64,000 nucleotides of DNA, taken from NCBI GenBank assembly GCA_024305405.1, contig JAKNDB010000103.1, positions 248,001-312,000 on the forward strand. Reading direction: 5' to 3'. The notes beneath the pieces were generated by a model that was not told the origin of the DNA, did no database searches, and worked only from the letters and a program-made list of their open reading frames with translations. Each line of letters opens with the position of its first letter. The stretch's first letter is position 1. This DNA is from Dirofilaria immitis. Taxonomy: Eukaryota; Nematoda; Chromadorea; Rhabditida; Onchocercidae. The translations under genes and the position numbers were made by a program. Below, one piece after another: positions 25,960-39,700 of the stretch.

Positions 25960-28900
25960 AGTTGAAAATAATTAAATGATATGATAAATCAGTTATCCTT
26001 CTCTATATTACAATCTAAGTGAAAACTTTTATAATCATAAAAGATATATATTTAAGTTTTATGCAAAGTCGAGAAAGAATAGAACGAAACACGACTTGAT
26101 TCATTTTGGGCGAAAATCTATTTTGAGAAATTCAGCATAAAATATGTTTATTTATTTAAATGTTTCTGTGCATAAAAAAATCAGCGAAAGACGATCCTGA
26201 AAAAGTCAATAAACTTATAGAAAATTTCGTCAGCTTTTTATCATTCGAAAAAAATTAGATGAAAATTTATTTTTGTAAATTAATATTGTTGAGCCTCAAA
26301 GTGAAATATTCATTTCTTTTTCTATTAATCCTGACCAAAGCTTTTCATCCATCGTTCAGATGATCAGAAAAATTTATAGAATTAAAAAGTACAACAAAAA
26401 TTTCTGTTTCTTATTATCAGAAGATTAGCAAATACGAAATACTATGACATATGCAAAATACCTAAATTATAAGATCTGAAATAACAATATGAAATTAAAA
26501 AACTTTTATTAAATAAGATTTAGCTTAAAATTAAGATGAAAATTAAATAAATTAATTGCACTTGTCAAATTTACCAATAACATTATTCACAATATAAAGA
26601 TATACTTGATGAATAACATATTCCACAAATTTAAACAATAATGTGCAGTATATTTTAAATGCTGACGATAATCTCCATTAACCTGCATTCATTCATTTGT
26701 CATTGCATACTTAAAGACTTTTTTAGAACATTTAATAAACAATTTTTTTATGCAACAATAAATATTTATTAAGAGAATTACAACACAAATCTTGATATCT
26801 TTCATATTCATTTCAATTTATGCTAATTCAACTTCATCTATTAATTACTAGAAAGATCGGAATCTCGTAATGCAATATAGATGCAATCCACAAAAATCAA
26901 TGAAATGAACTAATGATAACGGATACCTTCATTCTATTCAAAAAAACAATTACTATGCTTCATTTTTCCCAGTTCTTAATATTTATTGGTGAATGAAAAT
27001 ATTATCATATTTTAAAAACTTTTTATTTTTTTTAAAGAGAAATTAATGCAAGCTGAAATGACAATAATAATGTTATAGCTCAAATGAAAAAATGAAATGA
27101 ATCCATCGGAATTTTAATTATCCAATTTTGTTAGATAAATTTCATTTATAGTTTAAAATTTTTACTGCTTTAAATCATTGTTTTTTCTTTTTTCTTTTAA
27201 TTTCCAATTATTAAAAATTTTTTACCACTCTTATTTTAATATCATATGTGTGTGTATATTTTTTGTTTTTTATTTAGTTTATTGTGTTAGCGTTAACGTA
27301 CGATGTATTTTGCAGATATTTTTTATTTTTATCAGAATTTATTATTAGCAAATTTTTTTTTCAAATTAAGTCAATACTATTAATTTGAATATTAATCGGT
27401 TGAATAATATTATGTATTTTAATTCAATATGTTTTTAAAACATTTAGTCGAATTTGAGTGTATTTGTTAAAGTTAAAGAAATATCAATTTGAATAATGGT
27501 AATATCAGTATCAAATTTAATAATGCCACATTTCTAAATGAGACATGAATTAGCAATAATTTTTGTGCTTCCTCTTGAAAAGCCAGTATTTTTATTAAAC
27601 AGATCAGATGATCATTAGCATTAGGGATTTAAATGACATTATAGAATTTATAAATCTGAGTAAGAGATGAAGTGTACGATGACTCAAAGGATTTTAGAAA
27701 AAATAAAATTATGCTTCAGATAATAGATGAATTTTTAATCTTGTTTCATTTTTCTTTTTCCTCTCTAATGCATTTAATCTTTTACCTCACCAATTTTTCT
27801 ATACTTACTGAATATCTTTTTTCAAAGTTTAGCTCATATATATGTATTTTCATGATTATATTTGTTGCATGCTTTTAACAATTTACAATGATGCGCTTTT
27901 TTTTTTTAAATTCATCCTTATTGCATGCCTTTTATAATTTCAATTTCTGTAGTTCTTTTATTACTTGAACATAATGCATATCCATTTCCATTTTCTATCT
28001 TTATTGAATATTTTTCTCAAATTTTAGATCGCATATATAAATACTTGTTTAATTAATCGCTTTTTTTTTTTGATTCTTTTGGCATGCTAATTTCATTAAT
28101 ATTTCTTTATGAATTTAAATTGAAGCTCAAGTTAATTTTATTTACAAAAATCACCTTTTGATTATTTTAGTTAGACAAGCATTCCAAAGAATATTTAATT
28201 AGTTTATAAATTTTTATTCATGACAAGAAGCGGCCATAACAGTTAAATTAGAATAAATTCATTTTCTTTTAATTTATAATTAAATGGGAATTATAAAATA
28301 TTGCATTTAAATCATTTTCAGAGTTTGTTCTTATCTGGTAAAAAATATTTAATTCTGTCTACTTTTTTGTTCAATTATGTATTAAATTATTGTTTTTTTG
28401 GTTTATAAATTGTAAAGTGAATTCTTTAAAATTTTTTTCCCTAAGTTAAATGTAAGGTATCGAGTTTTTTTCGAAGTATTAATTGTTATCCTTTAAAATT
28501 TTCTTTACTTTTGAATATTATGTTTTTCTTATAATTTTAAATAATAGTTACTTTTTTTTACATGTAAAATAGAAGCAATTTTAATAGCAGATCGTGAACT
28601 TGATTCATTACCCTTTTGTAAGGGAAAATTTCAGTTATTTCAATGCAATTTACAATGGATTAATATGCTTGCTTCTACATTTCATAAGCAAAAAAATATA
28701 TCGCCTCATCGAATTTTGCAACAAAGTAAATTTCATCATTCATTTTAACGAACAGCTTAGACGATTTAAAAGTTAAACAATGATATATGCTCTAAAATAT
28801 CATTTATTTTTGAATCCATATTTAATATGCAAATTTCTGGTTTTTAAGAAAAAGCAAAGGAGATTAAAAGCCCAGTTCATTTCTCTTACCCTGCTATAAA

Positions 28901-29010
28901 CGAGATTAGCTAGTTAGTCAACAAAATTTCTTTATCCCACTAATAAATAAAACAAGTTTGTTTTAAAAATGTTAATTTCATTTGAAAAATAAATATCGTG
29001 TAAGTGCGAT
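25960..29010. other. intergenic, no gene seen
   Basis: Extremely AT-rich spacer between the phosphatase and hexokinase genes, with long T and A runs. Open frames at 27672-27878 and 28594-28776 are Phe/Ile/Leu-rich chance readings. Confidence 0.5.
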
Positions 29011-29016
29011 TTTCAG
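29011..29016 (+). promoter_or_regulatory. splice acceptor just upstream of hexokinase start
   Basis: TTTCAG lies 14 bases before the ATG at 29030. With no coding exon visible upstream, it is a good candidate for the spliced-leader trans-splice site of the hexokinase mRNA. It is also the reason for choosing the Met at 29030 over the Met at 28982, which lies upstream of this acceptor. A cis-spliced 5' UTR intron is the alternative. Confidence 0.55.
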
Positions 29017-29029
29017 GCAAAATAGAAAT

Positions 29030-30611
29030 ATGAAATATGAAATATCATCAAATGGACAAGGAAATAGTAGTCAATTTGAAAAAATTCAAGAATTCTGTAG
29101 ACCGCTGATATTGTCCAATGAACAGTTAAGACGTGTAATGCAAGAAATGCATAATAAAATGGAAAAAGGATTAAGTGATCAACCCGGTGTAAAATCATGC
29201 CTGAAAATGTTGCCGTCATTTGTAAGAGCTATACCAAATGGTACCGAGAAAGGCGATTACTTAGCTTTGGATTTAGGCGGCACTAATTTCCGTGTCTTGC
29301 TTATACGCTTAAATGGTACCGAAGCTGAAATCTCTGGAAAGATTTATGGTGTGTCAGATGCTGTGATGAAAGGTACTGGAATTATGCTTTTTGATCACAT
29401 CGCTGCATGCTTGGCTAATTTCATGGAAGAAAATGATCTGAAAGGTACTAATAAGTTACCACTTGGTTTTACATTTTCATTTCCCGTGTCACAAGAAGAT
29501 TTGACATCTGGAATATTGATGCATTGGAGCAAAGGATTCAGTGCAAGTGGTGTAGAAGGTAGAGATGTTGTTGGATTCTTACGTGAAGCATGTAATCGAC
29601 GTAAGGATATAGATATAGATATCGCAGCATTGTTGAATGATACAGTGGGTACTTTGATGGCATGCGCATTCAAAGAAAATACATGTCAAATTGGAGTGAT
29701 TCTTGGAACTGGTACTAATGCCTGTTATATGGAGAAGTTATCGAATTGTCCAAAATTTAAGAAATTTAAGTTTTATGAGGATAAATATCCGAAAGAAATG
29801 ATCATCAATATGGAATGGGGTGCATTCGGAGATGACGGATGTTTAGATTTCATCCGAACAATTTATGATTCGCAAGTAGATGAGCAGACCATTAATCCAG
29901 GGTTTCATTTATTCGAAAAAATGATTTCTGGAATGTATATGGGTGAACTGGTACGCTATGTATTAGCTCATTTGGCTAAAGAAAAGCTAATATTTGATGG
30001 AGATTATGATTCTATATCTCAACCACATTGTTTTCCAACTAAATATGTATCTGAGATCGAAGCCGAAAAGGGTAACAATTCACTTTATCAGAAAACAATG
30101 CAAATTCTGGAAGATATTGGTGTGCAACACGTTACAATTCAGGACTGTGAAATGGTGGCCTACATTTGTTCGGTGATTAGTACAAGGTTTGCATTTAATT
30201 ATAACTCAGAATTCAATTAACAATATTTTCAATGATAAGATTTAATGAGATTCTGTCATCTATTTGGTTTTTTTAACAATATTAGATTTCAGGGCAGCAC
30301 ATCTTACAGCAGCTGGAATTACTTGTCTGTTGAATCGCTTACAGAAACCATATGTTACAATTGGTATCGATGGGTCCTTATTTCGCTTCCATCCACACTT
30401 TGCCAGAATATTGGATCAAAAAATTGACCAGTTGTTACCGAAAAATTTAGAATATCAGCTAATGCTGTCAGAAGATGGAAGTGGACGTGGCGCAGCGTTA
30501 GTTGCCGCTGTAGCAACACGTATTAAACGCGAAGCACGTGAAATGGGCAAAAAAATAATCCGAAAGTATGACTGTTATCTTAAATTGTCATCACAAACCA
30601 CGATTTGTTAA
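29030..30611 (+). CDS. hexokinase
   Basis: Phosphorylates glucose to glucose 6-phosphate with ATP, the first step of glycolysis, in the cytosol. Two exons, 29030-30186 and 30293-30611 (junction AG|G, giving Arg-Ala-Ala-His), encode 491 residues, the usual size of a 50-kDa invertebrate hexokinase. Motifs: phosphate 1 loop LDLGGTNFRV (about 80-89), sugar-binding LGFTFSFPVSQ (about 145-155), LNDTVGT with the catalytic Asp (about 204), phosphate 2 loop GTGTNACY (about 226-233), and INMEWGAFGDDG, which contributes the glucose-contacting Glu. Exon 2 carries the adenosine-site region and GSGRGAALVAAVA. The frame is intact over the whole length, unlike several neighbours. The second exon starts right after TTTCAG. 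An upstream in-frame Met at 28982 is possible but lies before an acceptor. Confidence 0.95.
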
Positions 30612-32934
30612 ACTGAAATATAATTGTCTATTAAAGAAGTGAAATTAGATAAGAAATTATGAATTGCAATATATATAATTTGGCTAAAAATATATTGAGG
30701 TTTTAATGTACTTACATAATCATTAATAATTATATTTGAAATTCTTTTTAGTTTCCGTAAGAGTAGGAAAACAGATTAAAAGAATTGCTACTGTTAACTG
30801 CCACTGAGAAGTGCATAATTGAGGTCAAGTATACAAAAAATAATTATAGGTTATAATTATTATTGTATTGGTATAATTCAACTTTGATGCTTCCATAATT
30901 CATTATTGATTGAGCAGATTTTGTCCAATAATTCAGTTTAACAAATAAAATATTTTGTTTCCTATTTATTTACATATAAGAGAAAAGAAAAAAATAAAAT
31001 AAAATGGAACAAAATATGTTGAAAAAGACACGATTTAATTTTCCCTTATCAAAAATGAGTAGCCGTAAGTGGGAAAAGAATTAAAAATTTTAACATCTGA
31101 ATAATAAAGGATGAAATATAAATGGAGATTTCCCGGTAATAATTTATCTGATAAATAATCATCTAAATAAATGATTCAACTTTTTTAAAACAATTACACA
31201 TAATACCAAGGTATCAGGAAGTAGAAGCAGCAAATGTAGCAAAATTAGAATGAAAAATTGTAATTCAACATAATTGTTGTCGAAGCAGATATTAAAATAT
31301 GAGATATTTCACGCCATCACCATTTGTCATATCGCATAAGTTTCACGTATTGTATTTCTAAAACCCATCACTCATGTTTCCCACATATTTTATTAAAATA
31401 TTTTATATATCAGTGCCCAAAGTTATTCTTTAACCTTAATTTTTTATTATTAGTGGGAAGCATTCACAACTGTTATATCTAATTCAATAAATTCGAGATA
31501 TTTGAAGTTCTAAATAACTGATAGATTTGACTTTATACTGTAATTTCTACTATTTCCCATAAAGATCAATTGTATCATATTCAAGTGTATATTTGGTAAG
31601 CTCTAAATTCTCAATAATAAAAACTAAAAACTATGATAAAACTTGTGTTCATGTATTGTAGAATATTCGCCATTCATGCTAACCAAAGTATCATCTGAGA
31701 ATGAGATATTGAGTAGCACCTTAACATACATAATATATATTTGCAAAATGAATGATTTAACTCCAATAAATAAAAAGCTGGATAGCGCATTATGCAAATT
31801 ATCCAATATTGCAACATGGATAATTACTGCAGTTTAATTTGGTAGTGAATATTATTTCAGAAACTAACAGAAAAATATATTTCTCAACAATTACCGTTAC
31901 ATAGATTTGATCCGATCAGAACTAGTCTCGGTATTTCCAACACTTACAACAAAAATTCAATGATCAGCTTGAAAATTTCGCTATATATGCATATATGATT
32001 TGGAGACCTGTTCTGAATCTTACCGTATGTATATCTATTCAATAAAGTTATACTGGGCAATGCAGAGATCGTAAGTTCACATAACCATTGAAGATGATAG
32101 AGGTCAACAAAAAACATGCCATATTAACCAATTATATAATTCGATTCCGACAAATAATTTTATCAGTAAGAAGAAACAAAAAATTGATACGGTGATAGTT
32201 TTCATAAGAAGGCATTTAAAGATTTGAAACCATATTGGAAATCAAACAATTAAAGCCTTTTTGATAGCCTTAATGAAGGAAAAGCTTCAATATTTTAAAA
32301 ATGAAAATTAGGCCCGAATTTAAAATGAATGAAAGAATGATCAAATATAAAAAAATAAAGTGTTATTCGAAATTTTGAAAATTTCGATTTTTATCACCCT
32401 GACCCTACATGATAATTTTATTGAAGTACTATGGTGAATTGCTTCTTATAAAACCGCTATAGCAATTCGACACCCACCAAATTTTGGCGCGAATTTCAGT
32501 AACAATGATTAGGTTAGTTCCATCCAAGTTTTTTCAAATGGGAAAAATCAATATTTGCATGATCATTAAATTCAGAATGATAATTATAAATGTCTGGGAA
32601 ACGTTGTTCATAATCTTTTATACTCCTCTACTTCCAGTTAGTTGCATATATGATATATTTGTGTTTAAAGTTTGTAATTTTAGAGCCATTTTAGATGACA
32701 TTCGGAGATATCTGAATCATTGCCACACTGGCTCGGATAAAGAAAAAATATTTCATTGCAGTTGAGTTTTATACTCAAAATTTTTGTTTTCCAATTATGT
32801 TTAATGGTCAAACAGCAATTATTTTGGCGAAAGTGACAATTTCAAAATATGACAAAGAAATGTCCATTCAATAACTAAAAGTTCATCTTTATTACTATTT
32901 CTTAATTCTGTTTTTCAATCTCATAACCTACAGA
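30612..32934. other. intergenic between convergent genes, no gene seen
   Basis: Spacer between the 3' end of hexokinase (plus) and the 3' end of the SLC35F gene (minus). Frames at 31624-31837 (both strands) and 32484-32765 have chance composition and no splice-bounded structure. Confidence 0.5.
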
Positions 32935-35900
32935 CTACATATATGTTTCCATTGCATCAGTTGGTTGTTGCTGCTGTGAAAAAAATGCCTGTCGACCATG
33001 TATTGGACAATGTTTAATATTTGTAGTTTTCGGGTGCGTTGTTGGTCCACTACATATCATAGTATTATCAATTGTCCCGATCCCGCTTCCAGTTTGTGCC
33101 GACGATGTCTGAGCCTTAAATTTATTTTTAAGATGAAATTTACCAGCTTAGTTTGCCTTTGCACGAGTCAGCGAGTAAAGTTTACCTAACCAAAAGAAAA
33201 TCTTTTCACATTGCGAAAAACATTTAATAAAATGGACTTACAACGTACTGCTGAGGAACGCCTAACGATTGGTCATCATTATTTGTACAACAATGGCATA
33301 ACAAGCAGACTAAATTACGTGGTTCATCCGGATCTCTCTTTCCGTTTCTCGGATCGAATATATAAAGGAACCAAAGATAACTAAGGCAAACGACACGAAA
33401 TATAACGCATGAAACTGAAGTTTTATTGAATTTTTAAAAACTGAATTCAAAAATTGATTTTTAAAAAGATGACCTTATTAAAAGCTTTTCAAAAGTAATT
33501 ATTCTAACCAGTATTAGCGACAGTTTTTCAAGTAAATAACTTACTTCAAACTTGAACATAAATAAGCCAAAAACAAGCGCGTAAAAGTCGGCAGTAAGTA
33601 CTGATAAGTTGAACATAAGAGCGGAAGATTTTTGTACAACCACGCTGACCATTGAATAGAATAAAAACATGCAGGCAGCAAATAAAAGGTAGAATACTAT
33701 AATTGTACTTGACCAGTTAATCAATGCTAATTCGCGATGCTCCAAAACAGCACTGAATAATATCTTTGAAAATTAGTCTTTCACATTATTTTAACAAGAT
33801 GTTATTCGATAAAAACTTGCAGCTGTATTCCCGATATGATAGAACCGAACAAGCCAACCATGCCAAGATATTCGAGTCGACTATTTTGTTTCACTAAAAA
33901 TTCCTCGCCAACATTACTTACGGCATATAAAATTGATCCAGTCAAACATAATATATCACCTAATACTCGGTTATCTGCAAAATTGCAAACTTAAAGATAA
34001 AATGAGAGTTTAAATAAATTTAAACTTACAGAATATATAAATTACATTCAGTTCATTACTGCGCGATCATTTCTCAATTCTATCATCAATTTTATTGCTC
34101 AGAATTGTCACTAATTTTCTCTTTCACTTATATTTCTTTATATTTATATTTTGTCTCTTATTTTTATATCATTCAATGTTGCCAAAGTACGCAATGAACA
34201 CTGAAAGTAATAACACATGCAAAAAAGCAAATAAGCCGATAAATTAGAATAATTTGTAAGGATGGAATAAATATTTTAGAAAATCTGAATTCAAAAAGAA
34301 AAAAACTTTCGAAACTCGTTTAAATCACATCAAATAGCGAAAGTTCTAATTATAAGGCATACTCAAAAAGCGATACTTTTTCATATTTTTAAATGCTCCA
34401 GTTTTCATCTCTAATTATACTTACAGCAAGTTGTAATGCATAGGAAGTATGAGGAGGAAGTAGTTAAAAAGAAGAAAAAGAAATAAGCAACCTCATTAAA
34501 TTTATTTTGATTTTTGTTAATCCGATTTCTAAACTTGAAAGATTTCTGAAATATAGCTCACCTCCAGAACCTTCTTTTCCTTCTAAAGCGTCAGCCCAAA
34601 TAAGGACAGTAATCCCAAGAAGACATATTCCAACACCGATAATATGTGTTAAGAGGTAGCGTGTTGAAAGAAATAACCATGATAATAATAAAACCATAGG
34701 TATCGTTGAGCAATCCAACAACTGCAATATCAATTGATTAATATAATAATAACGTTATAGGCTTGAAATTATGAAAAACTTCATCTTCACTCTACTCGAA
34801 CACCAATATCTCGCCATAAAAGATGATAACAAAAAATTTTAAACTGAAATTTAATTGGCAACCACTATGAAAAATGATTAAGTTAAAATACTCAAAATGG
34901 ATTAGGACCTTTGTTTTGCAGAACATGTAATTAAATAAAAACTACCTGTATACTATTCAAATTAGTAAACTGATAAGCATAAACAATAATATAATTGGCT
35001 TCAACATCTATAAGAGCCAACAACAAATAGCGCCATCCACGTTGCCTGAGTACTGGTAAAAATGCATTCTCCCCTTTTCGGAAAACCAACAATGTCCCAT
35101 AAATGGAGGACAACAAGAAATAATTAAGAAAGCTCTGGGCTGAAATTCAATTTTCACAAAATGTGGAAGCATCTACAAATAAAATTTGCATGTAAAATTA
35201 TTTATTTACTTACCTTTCATTTCTTCTGTTTGGAAAAACAATAGCTAAGAGCAAATAGATTTACATAAATTAAAAACATTTGTTTATAATTAAGTAAAGT
35301 CTAGTGATAATATATATTCTTGAACGATCGTTTTTTGAAATATATTAAACCAAATAAACTGAATAAATATATTACTATGTCAGCAACATAATTGATTGAA
35401 ATATTATCAACAGTTTATTTAATTGTTTTCATGGCAAATAAATTCAAATTAATTGTTTCTAGGCTTCCAAGAATATATCCAATCGAAACCTTATTATGAG
35501 TGGTTATTTGTTCAAAATTTATCTTGGTTTGAAATATAAGCTGATACCTGTCGGAGTATTCACTCTTCTGTTACTGAGTAACTGACTGCCAACGCTTGTA
35601 CCACATAAGCATAGCGACAGAATTTGTCCATAAACAATATTTCGGAATGTCCGCCTGAAACGACATCATCGTAAATATTGCAAAAGAATTATCAGAATAT
35701 TAACAATATGAAAAAATATATATCGATGTTATCGCATTTTCAAAATAACAGATCTGAGAGAGTGAAAAGAAAAATAAACCTTAAGACATGATTATTGCAG
35801 CAAGGTGAGCAATCAATTCCTTCCTCTTCCTGATACGATGATATCGCACCTAATTGTACCAGTGTATTTCGCGGAGTGCTCATTCGCTTCGTTGATGGTA

Positions 35901-35997
35901 CCGTATAAAGTGTACCAGTAGCCCTTGGTATCACACCGTTTGCTGGTGCAGTTTTGCTAACAATCAGCTGTGGTGTCAAGGTCTGTTGTGATGACAT
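32935..35997 (-). CDS. SLC35F1/F2-like membrane transporter
   Basis: Member of the drug/metabolite transporter superfamily, SLC35F group, with about ten membrane helices; substrates of this group are poorly defined. The exons are 35997-35780, 35654-35548, 35139-34946, 34721-34562, 33974-33821, 33752-33545, 33414-about 33242 (or 33319) and 33114-32935. Phases agree through exon 6. Diagnostic segments are [79 protein letters not shown] and [20 protein letters not shown]. Intron 5 starts with GC (CAGCT|GCAAGT); this is required to join [13 protein letters not shown]. Exon 7 begins [20 protein letters not shown] but then overlaps a second frame ([20 protein letters not shown]) that runs to a strong GTAAGT donor. 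So either one base is missing near 33330-33357 or a weaker donor at 33319 is used. The last exon is a Gln/Thr-rich hydrophilic tail. Confidence 0.88.
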
Positions 35998-36520
35998 GAA
36001 TGTATAATAATTTCTAAAAATGCCACTTCTTCATTTCTTCAATTGAATGGCTCGAAATGGTAAAATTCACAAATCACCTATAATAATGAATTAAAGAAGC
36101 ATATAAACAAAAAAAATTCTACAGTAGTCTAAGAAATCAATAGTTTATTCAAAATGATTTGCCCTCTGATATCTTCAGACTCTTTTCATAGAACTATATA
36201 TGATTAATTTCCATGCTCAGTCTTGAAATGAATAAAATTTAGCAGTGTTCATCTTGGAAAACATCTTTCCAGAAAGTGCATTGTCTCACTCGCAGGTTAA
36301 ATGCAAAATACGGTCTTTTTTGTATGTGCGAGAAACATTCATTTCCAGAAGCAATACCCATATGACTACATCTATGTCAAATTACAAATAAGTTCACCAC
36401 TTGCATAATGTATGCAGTTGCTGAATACTGGAAATTTAATTTCTTAAATTATCAAAAATAGTAATTCTGAACAATTTAAGCGAAGTAAAAGTTTCATTTA
36501 ACTCATGATGAATAGCTTAC

Positions 36521-36726
36521 CTATGTTTTGGACAATTTGCGCCAATAATAGGCCTTCGTTCTGACAGTTTCCACTCAATAATGGACGCTGAATCGAGATT
36601 TGAGGATTCTAGAATTGAATCACGCTCATGGGCGTGCCAGGCAGCAATCAAGTGTAACTAATATTGGTCATTTTTGACGACGATGATATAACCGACGGCT
36701 GCCAGTCCTTCTATTCCGGTCATTTG
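36521..36726 (-). other. upstream exon of SLC35F gene with an in-frame TAG
   Basis: Bounded by an acceptor (ATTCCAG, ending at 36727) and a strong donor (AG|GTAAGC, 36521/36520). Three bases after the acceptor an ATG at 36723 opens MTGIEGLAAVGYIIVVKNDQ, then Tyr and a TAG (36660-36658). The same frame continues with LHLIAAWHAHERDSILESSN and then WKLSERRPIIGANCPKH. Its end is phase 2, and the next exon (starting at 36013) continues in frame through 16 bases into the Met at 35997. The residue composition is that of real protein, not AT-rich noise. Possible readings are a 5' UTR exon with a 21-codon upstream ORF, a tiny intron that removes the TAG, stop readthrough, or a sequence error. Confidence 0.55.
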
Positions 36727-39700
36727 CTGGAATAATGAATGTCACCAAAATGATTTCTATCCACTGCAATCGAAAGAAATACTCTATTCACTCAATATTT
36801 TTCGCCATATATTGGCAATTTTTTCATTTTTTGAAATATTCAATCGATAATTCAACGATTGTAGACAATTAATATTGGAACAGATCAAGCTTAAATCTCA
36901 AATATGTCAACGTTATCAAATCTACAAAATGGGCCAAAGAAATGACTCCATTATTTTCATTCAATGAATGTCACTGTTCGAACCAAAGAATCACAGAAAT
37001 TTTTCTCATTTCATCAACTAAATCGAGCAATATGAGATTGAAGTGATAATTAAAATCCCATTTTGAATGTTTCGACAACAAAATATTTTTTCAGAATTAA
37101 AAACTGCTATATATATATATATATAAATCTGTTCCGGTAGACTGTGTATACTTTTATAAATAAAGGATGACAAAAATGATCCCTATTTCCATCTTTGTCT
37201 TCTTTGCATTTCATATTAATTCGCCTGAGACAGCATCTTTCCTCTTCCTTTCTTGATAAATTATGAAACAGAAAAATTTACTGAATCACCGATTCTTCAA
37301 ATTTTCGTTGGTTTCTGGAGTGATTCCATGGAAGGACGAATCATTATGATTGCAAATACTAAAAGAATCGTCCGTTATTTTCTAAAGATATGAGATGTTT
37401 GAAATTTAATTTATTGAAAAGTTTTCAAGTAAATTTTTCTGCAATTCACATTATATTGTGGAAGCTAAATCTAATCAGTTAGGGTAGCAAAATTTATCTT
37501 GCACTTACTGTTTATCACAACAATAAAAAAATTATGCAGTTACAAATTTATTCGTGCAGATGAAGAATGCACTACCGTAACAAATTATTTATTTTATTTG
37601 GAATGCATTAGAATAGTAATTTGAAATAATAACTGAGGAATAGATATGATGAATTAATGATTAAATAAAGCAGTTAGCAGAGAAAAGTAAACGAACGATC
37701 GTAAAGTGATACGAATTTTTATGATCCTGAGAGGTAATCGATAAATGTTATTTTTAAGCATTAGTGAACTGCGCCTACTAAATATCAGATATTCTATTAG
37801 TCGATTTCTAAAATTTTTTGTAGAATATTTCGATTACAAAATTGTCATTATACTGAGATATGCGAATAAATCGATAGAATTAACAAAATTGTTCGTAAAA
37901 AAATTACTATAGAAACTGCAATTTTAGGTATATCTTTGTACATTTTTCTGAACAGCAGGAAGCAAAAGACGAGAATTTGGAATGCTGAGTTTGATAAACA
38001 GATAGTACACTTGTTTACATACATACTTATACATAGTTGCGATGAATAGTCATCAATTAATCAATCATTCAAAAGATTACAATTGTGACTACGATTATAA
38101 GAAATCATAGATGAAATTACTTACATTATCCCGTCTTTTATCGCGCCTTTGAAAATTAGCCTATTAATAGTGATAAGAATTTAATAGCTAATAACCATTA
38201 TGTAAAGGAATATGTAACAGCAAAAATTGTTTCCATAACGTATGAAAAATGTTATGTTCTGAACATGCATACTTCACTACTAACATCATTTATTGCTATA
38301 TTGATATTATAATTTTAATCTATCTGACGAAGGAGAAGAGAAATATTTTAAAAACCATATGATCTGGATAATTTCGATTTCGAGATTTCTTTTTCTTACG
38401 CTTGAAAACTTGAAACGTCATAAAAAAAGAATAACATAGGCTAATCAAAAAATGATCATCATGTCTGCATACGATCATCGACATAAAAATTTATGGATAT
38501 TTTCTATTTTTTTTTGAGCATTCATTTTTCAATTTTGGGCAGTCATCTGATATTTCTGAACATTTAAGAGAAGCACTGGTTTCAATATATTGAAGCCGAT
38601 ATTTGCAAGAATTTTATTTCCCTAGAGGAAGTTAATTAGACGAAAATTAGTTTACACGCTAGATTCAGTAATGGAAGGAAATTAAATGAAGTAGAAGTTG
38701 ATTCAAAATAAACAAAAGTGTTTATCATGATTACTTCGAATGTATGCGAAAAAGTAACTGAGATCTGAAGTAATAGAAATCGAAAAAGGTAATAAAATAT
38801 CCGTTTAGAGAAAAGTAGAATTCTGAAGAAAATTACTATTTTACAATCTGCACTTCAATTATGCCATAAATTTGCAAATTGAATATTCGGAAAAAATAAT
38901 TGAACTATATCAAGAAAGAAATCAGCCAAAAAGAAAAAACTTTTTCCTTGAAAAATATTGTTTATTCAATAGTATTCGAAGAAACTGCCAAAAAGCAATC
39001 AATCACACTTTGGACTTTTTAGCCTTATTTTGGAACTTCCAGAAGGCCAGGCAATTACTATTTTCAAAACATTCTAGTAAATTTTAGTTTTACTTACCTT
39101 ATAACGAACACCATAATCAAATTTTAAAAAGTATTTCAGAAAAGATTTTGTGGATCATTATAAAAATGTGTGCCCAAGAATAGAATAGCATTTTACGATG
39201 TCTGTCATGTGAAACTTCATCTTTCTGTACTGTTGAAAAAATATGGCAAATATATATGTATATAATACATATTATGTTTAATATGCATATTGATGAATGA
39301 CAAAACTACTACTTTCAAAGTAAAAAGAGATCAAAAAGGTCATTCGAAAGACATTAATGTGACAGAATATTTTCAGCCTCTTCGATGATAAATTTTCTCG
39401 TCTGCTCAACAAACATTTAATGAAGTGATTTGATTTCTTGACTGTATCATAAAAGTACATCAAACAACGTCATTTTCACAGTGCATTTAGAAATACCAGT
39501 TTTAGGAAAAAAACCACATATGATAAATACGATAATAGATATTACAGACATATGTTACGGAGTTTATTTTGAGATTACCTTAAAATATCCTATTTTTTTG
39601 TTATTGCTCCATCTGCTTAATCACTATCATATATTGATTGAAATGGAAAAATTCCAACCTTTGGTATGCCTTCAGTTCTACAATACCAGTATCAAAACAA

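Noticed and set aside
28982..29029. Upstream Met of hexokinase (adds 16 residues)
   Set aside because: A consensus TTTCAG acceptor lies between this Met and the Met at 29030, so the upstream Met is probably removed from the mature mRNA.
29013..29673. Minus-strand open frames inside hexokinase exon 1
   Set aside because: Antisense shadows of a clearly assigned coding exon.
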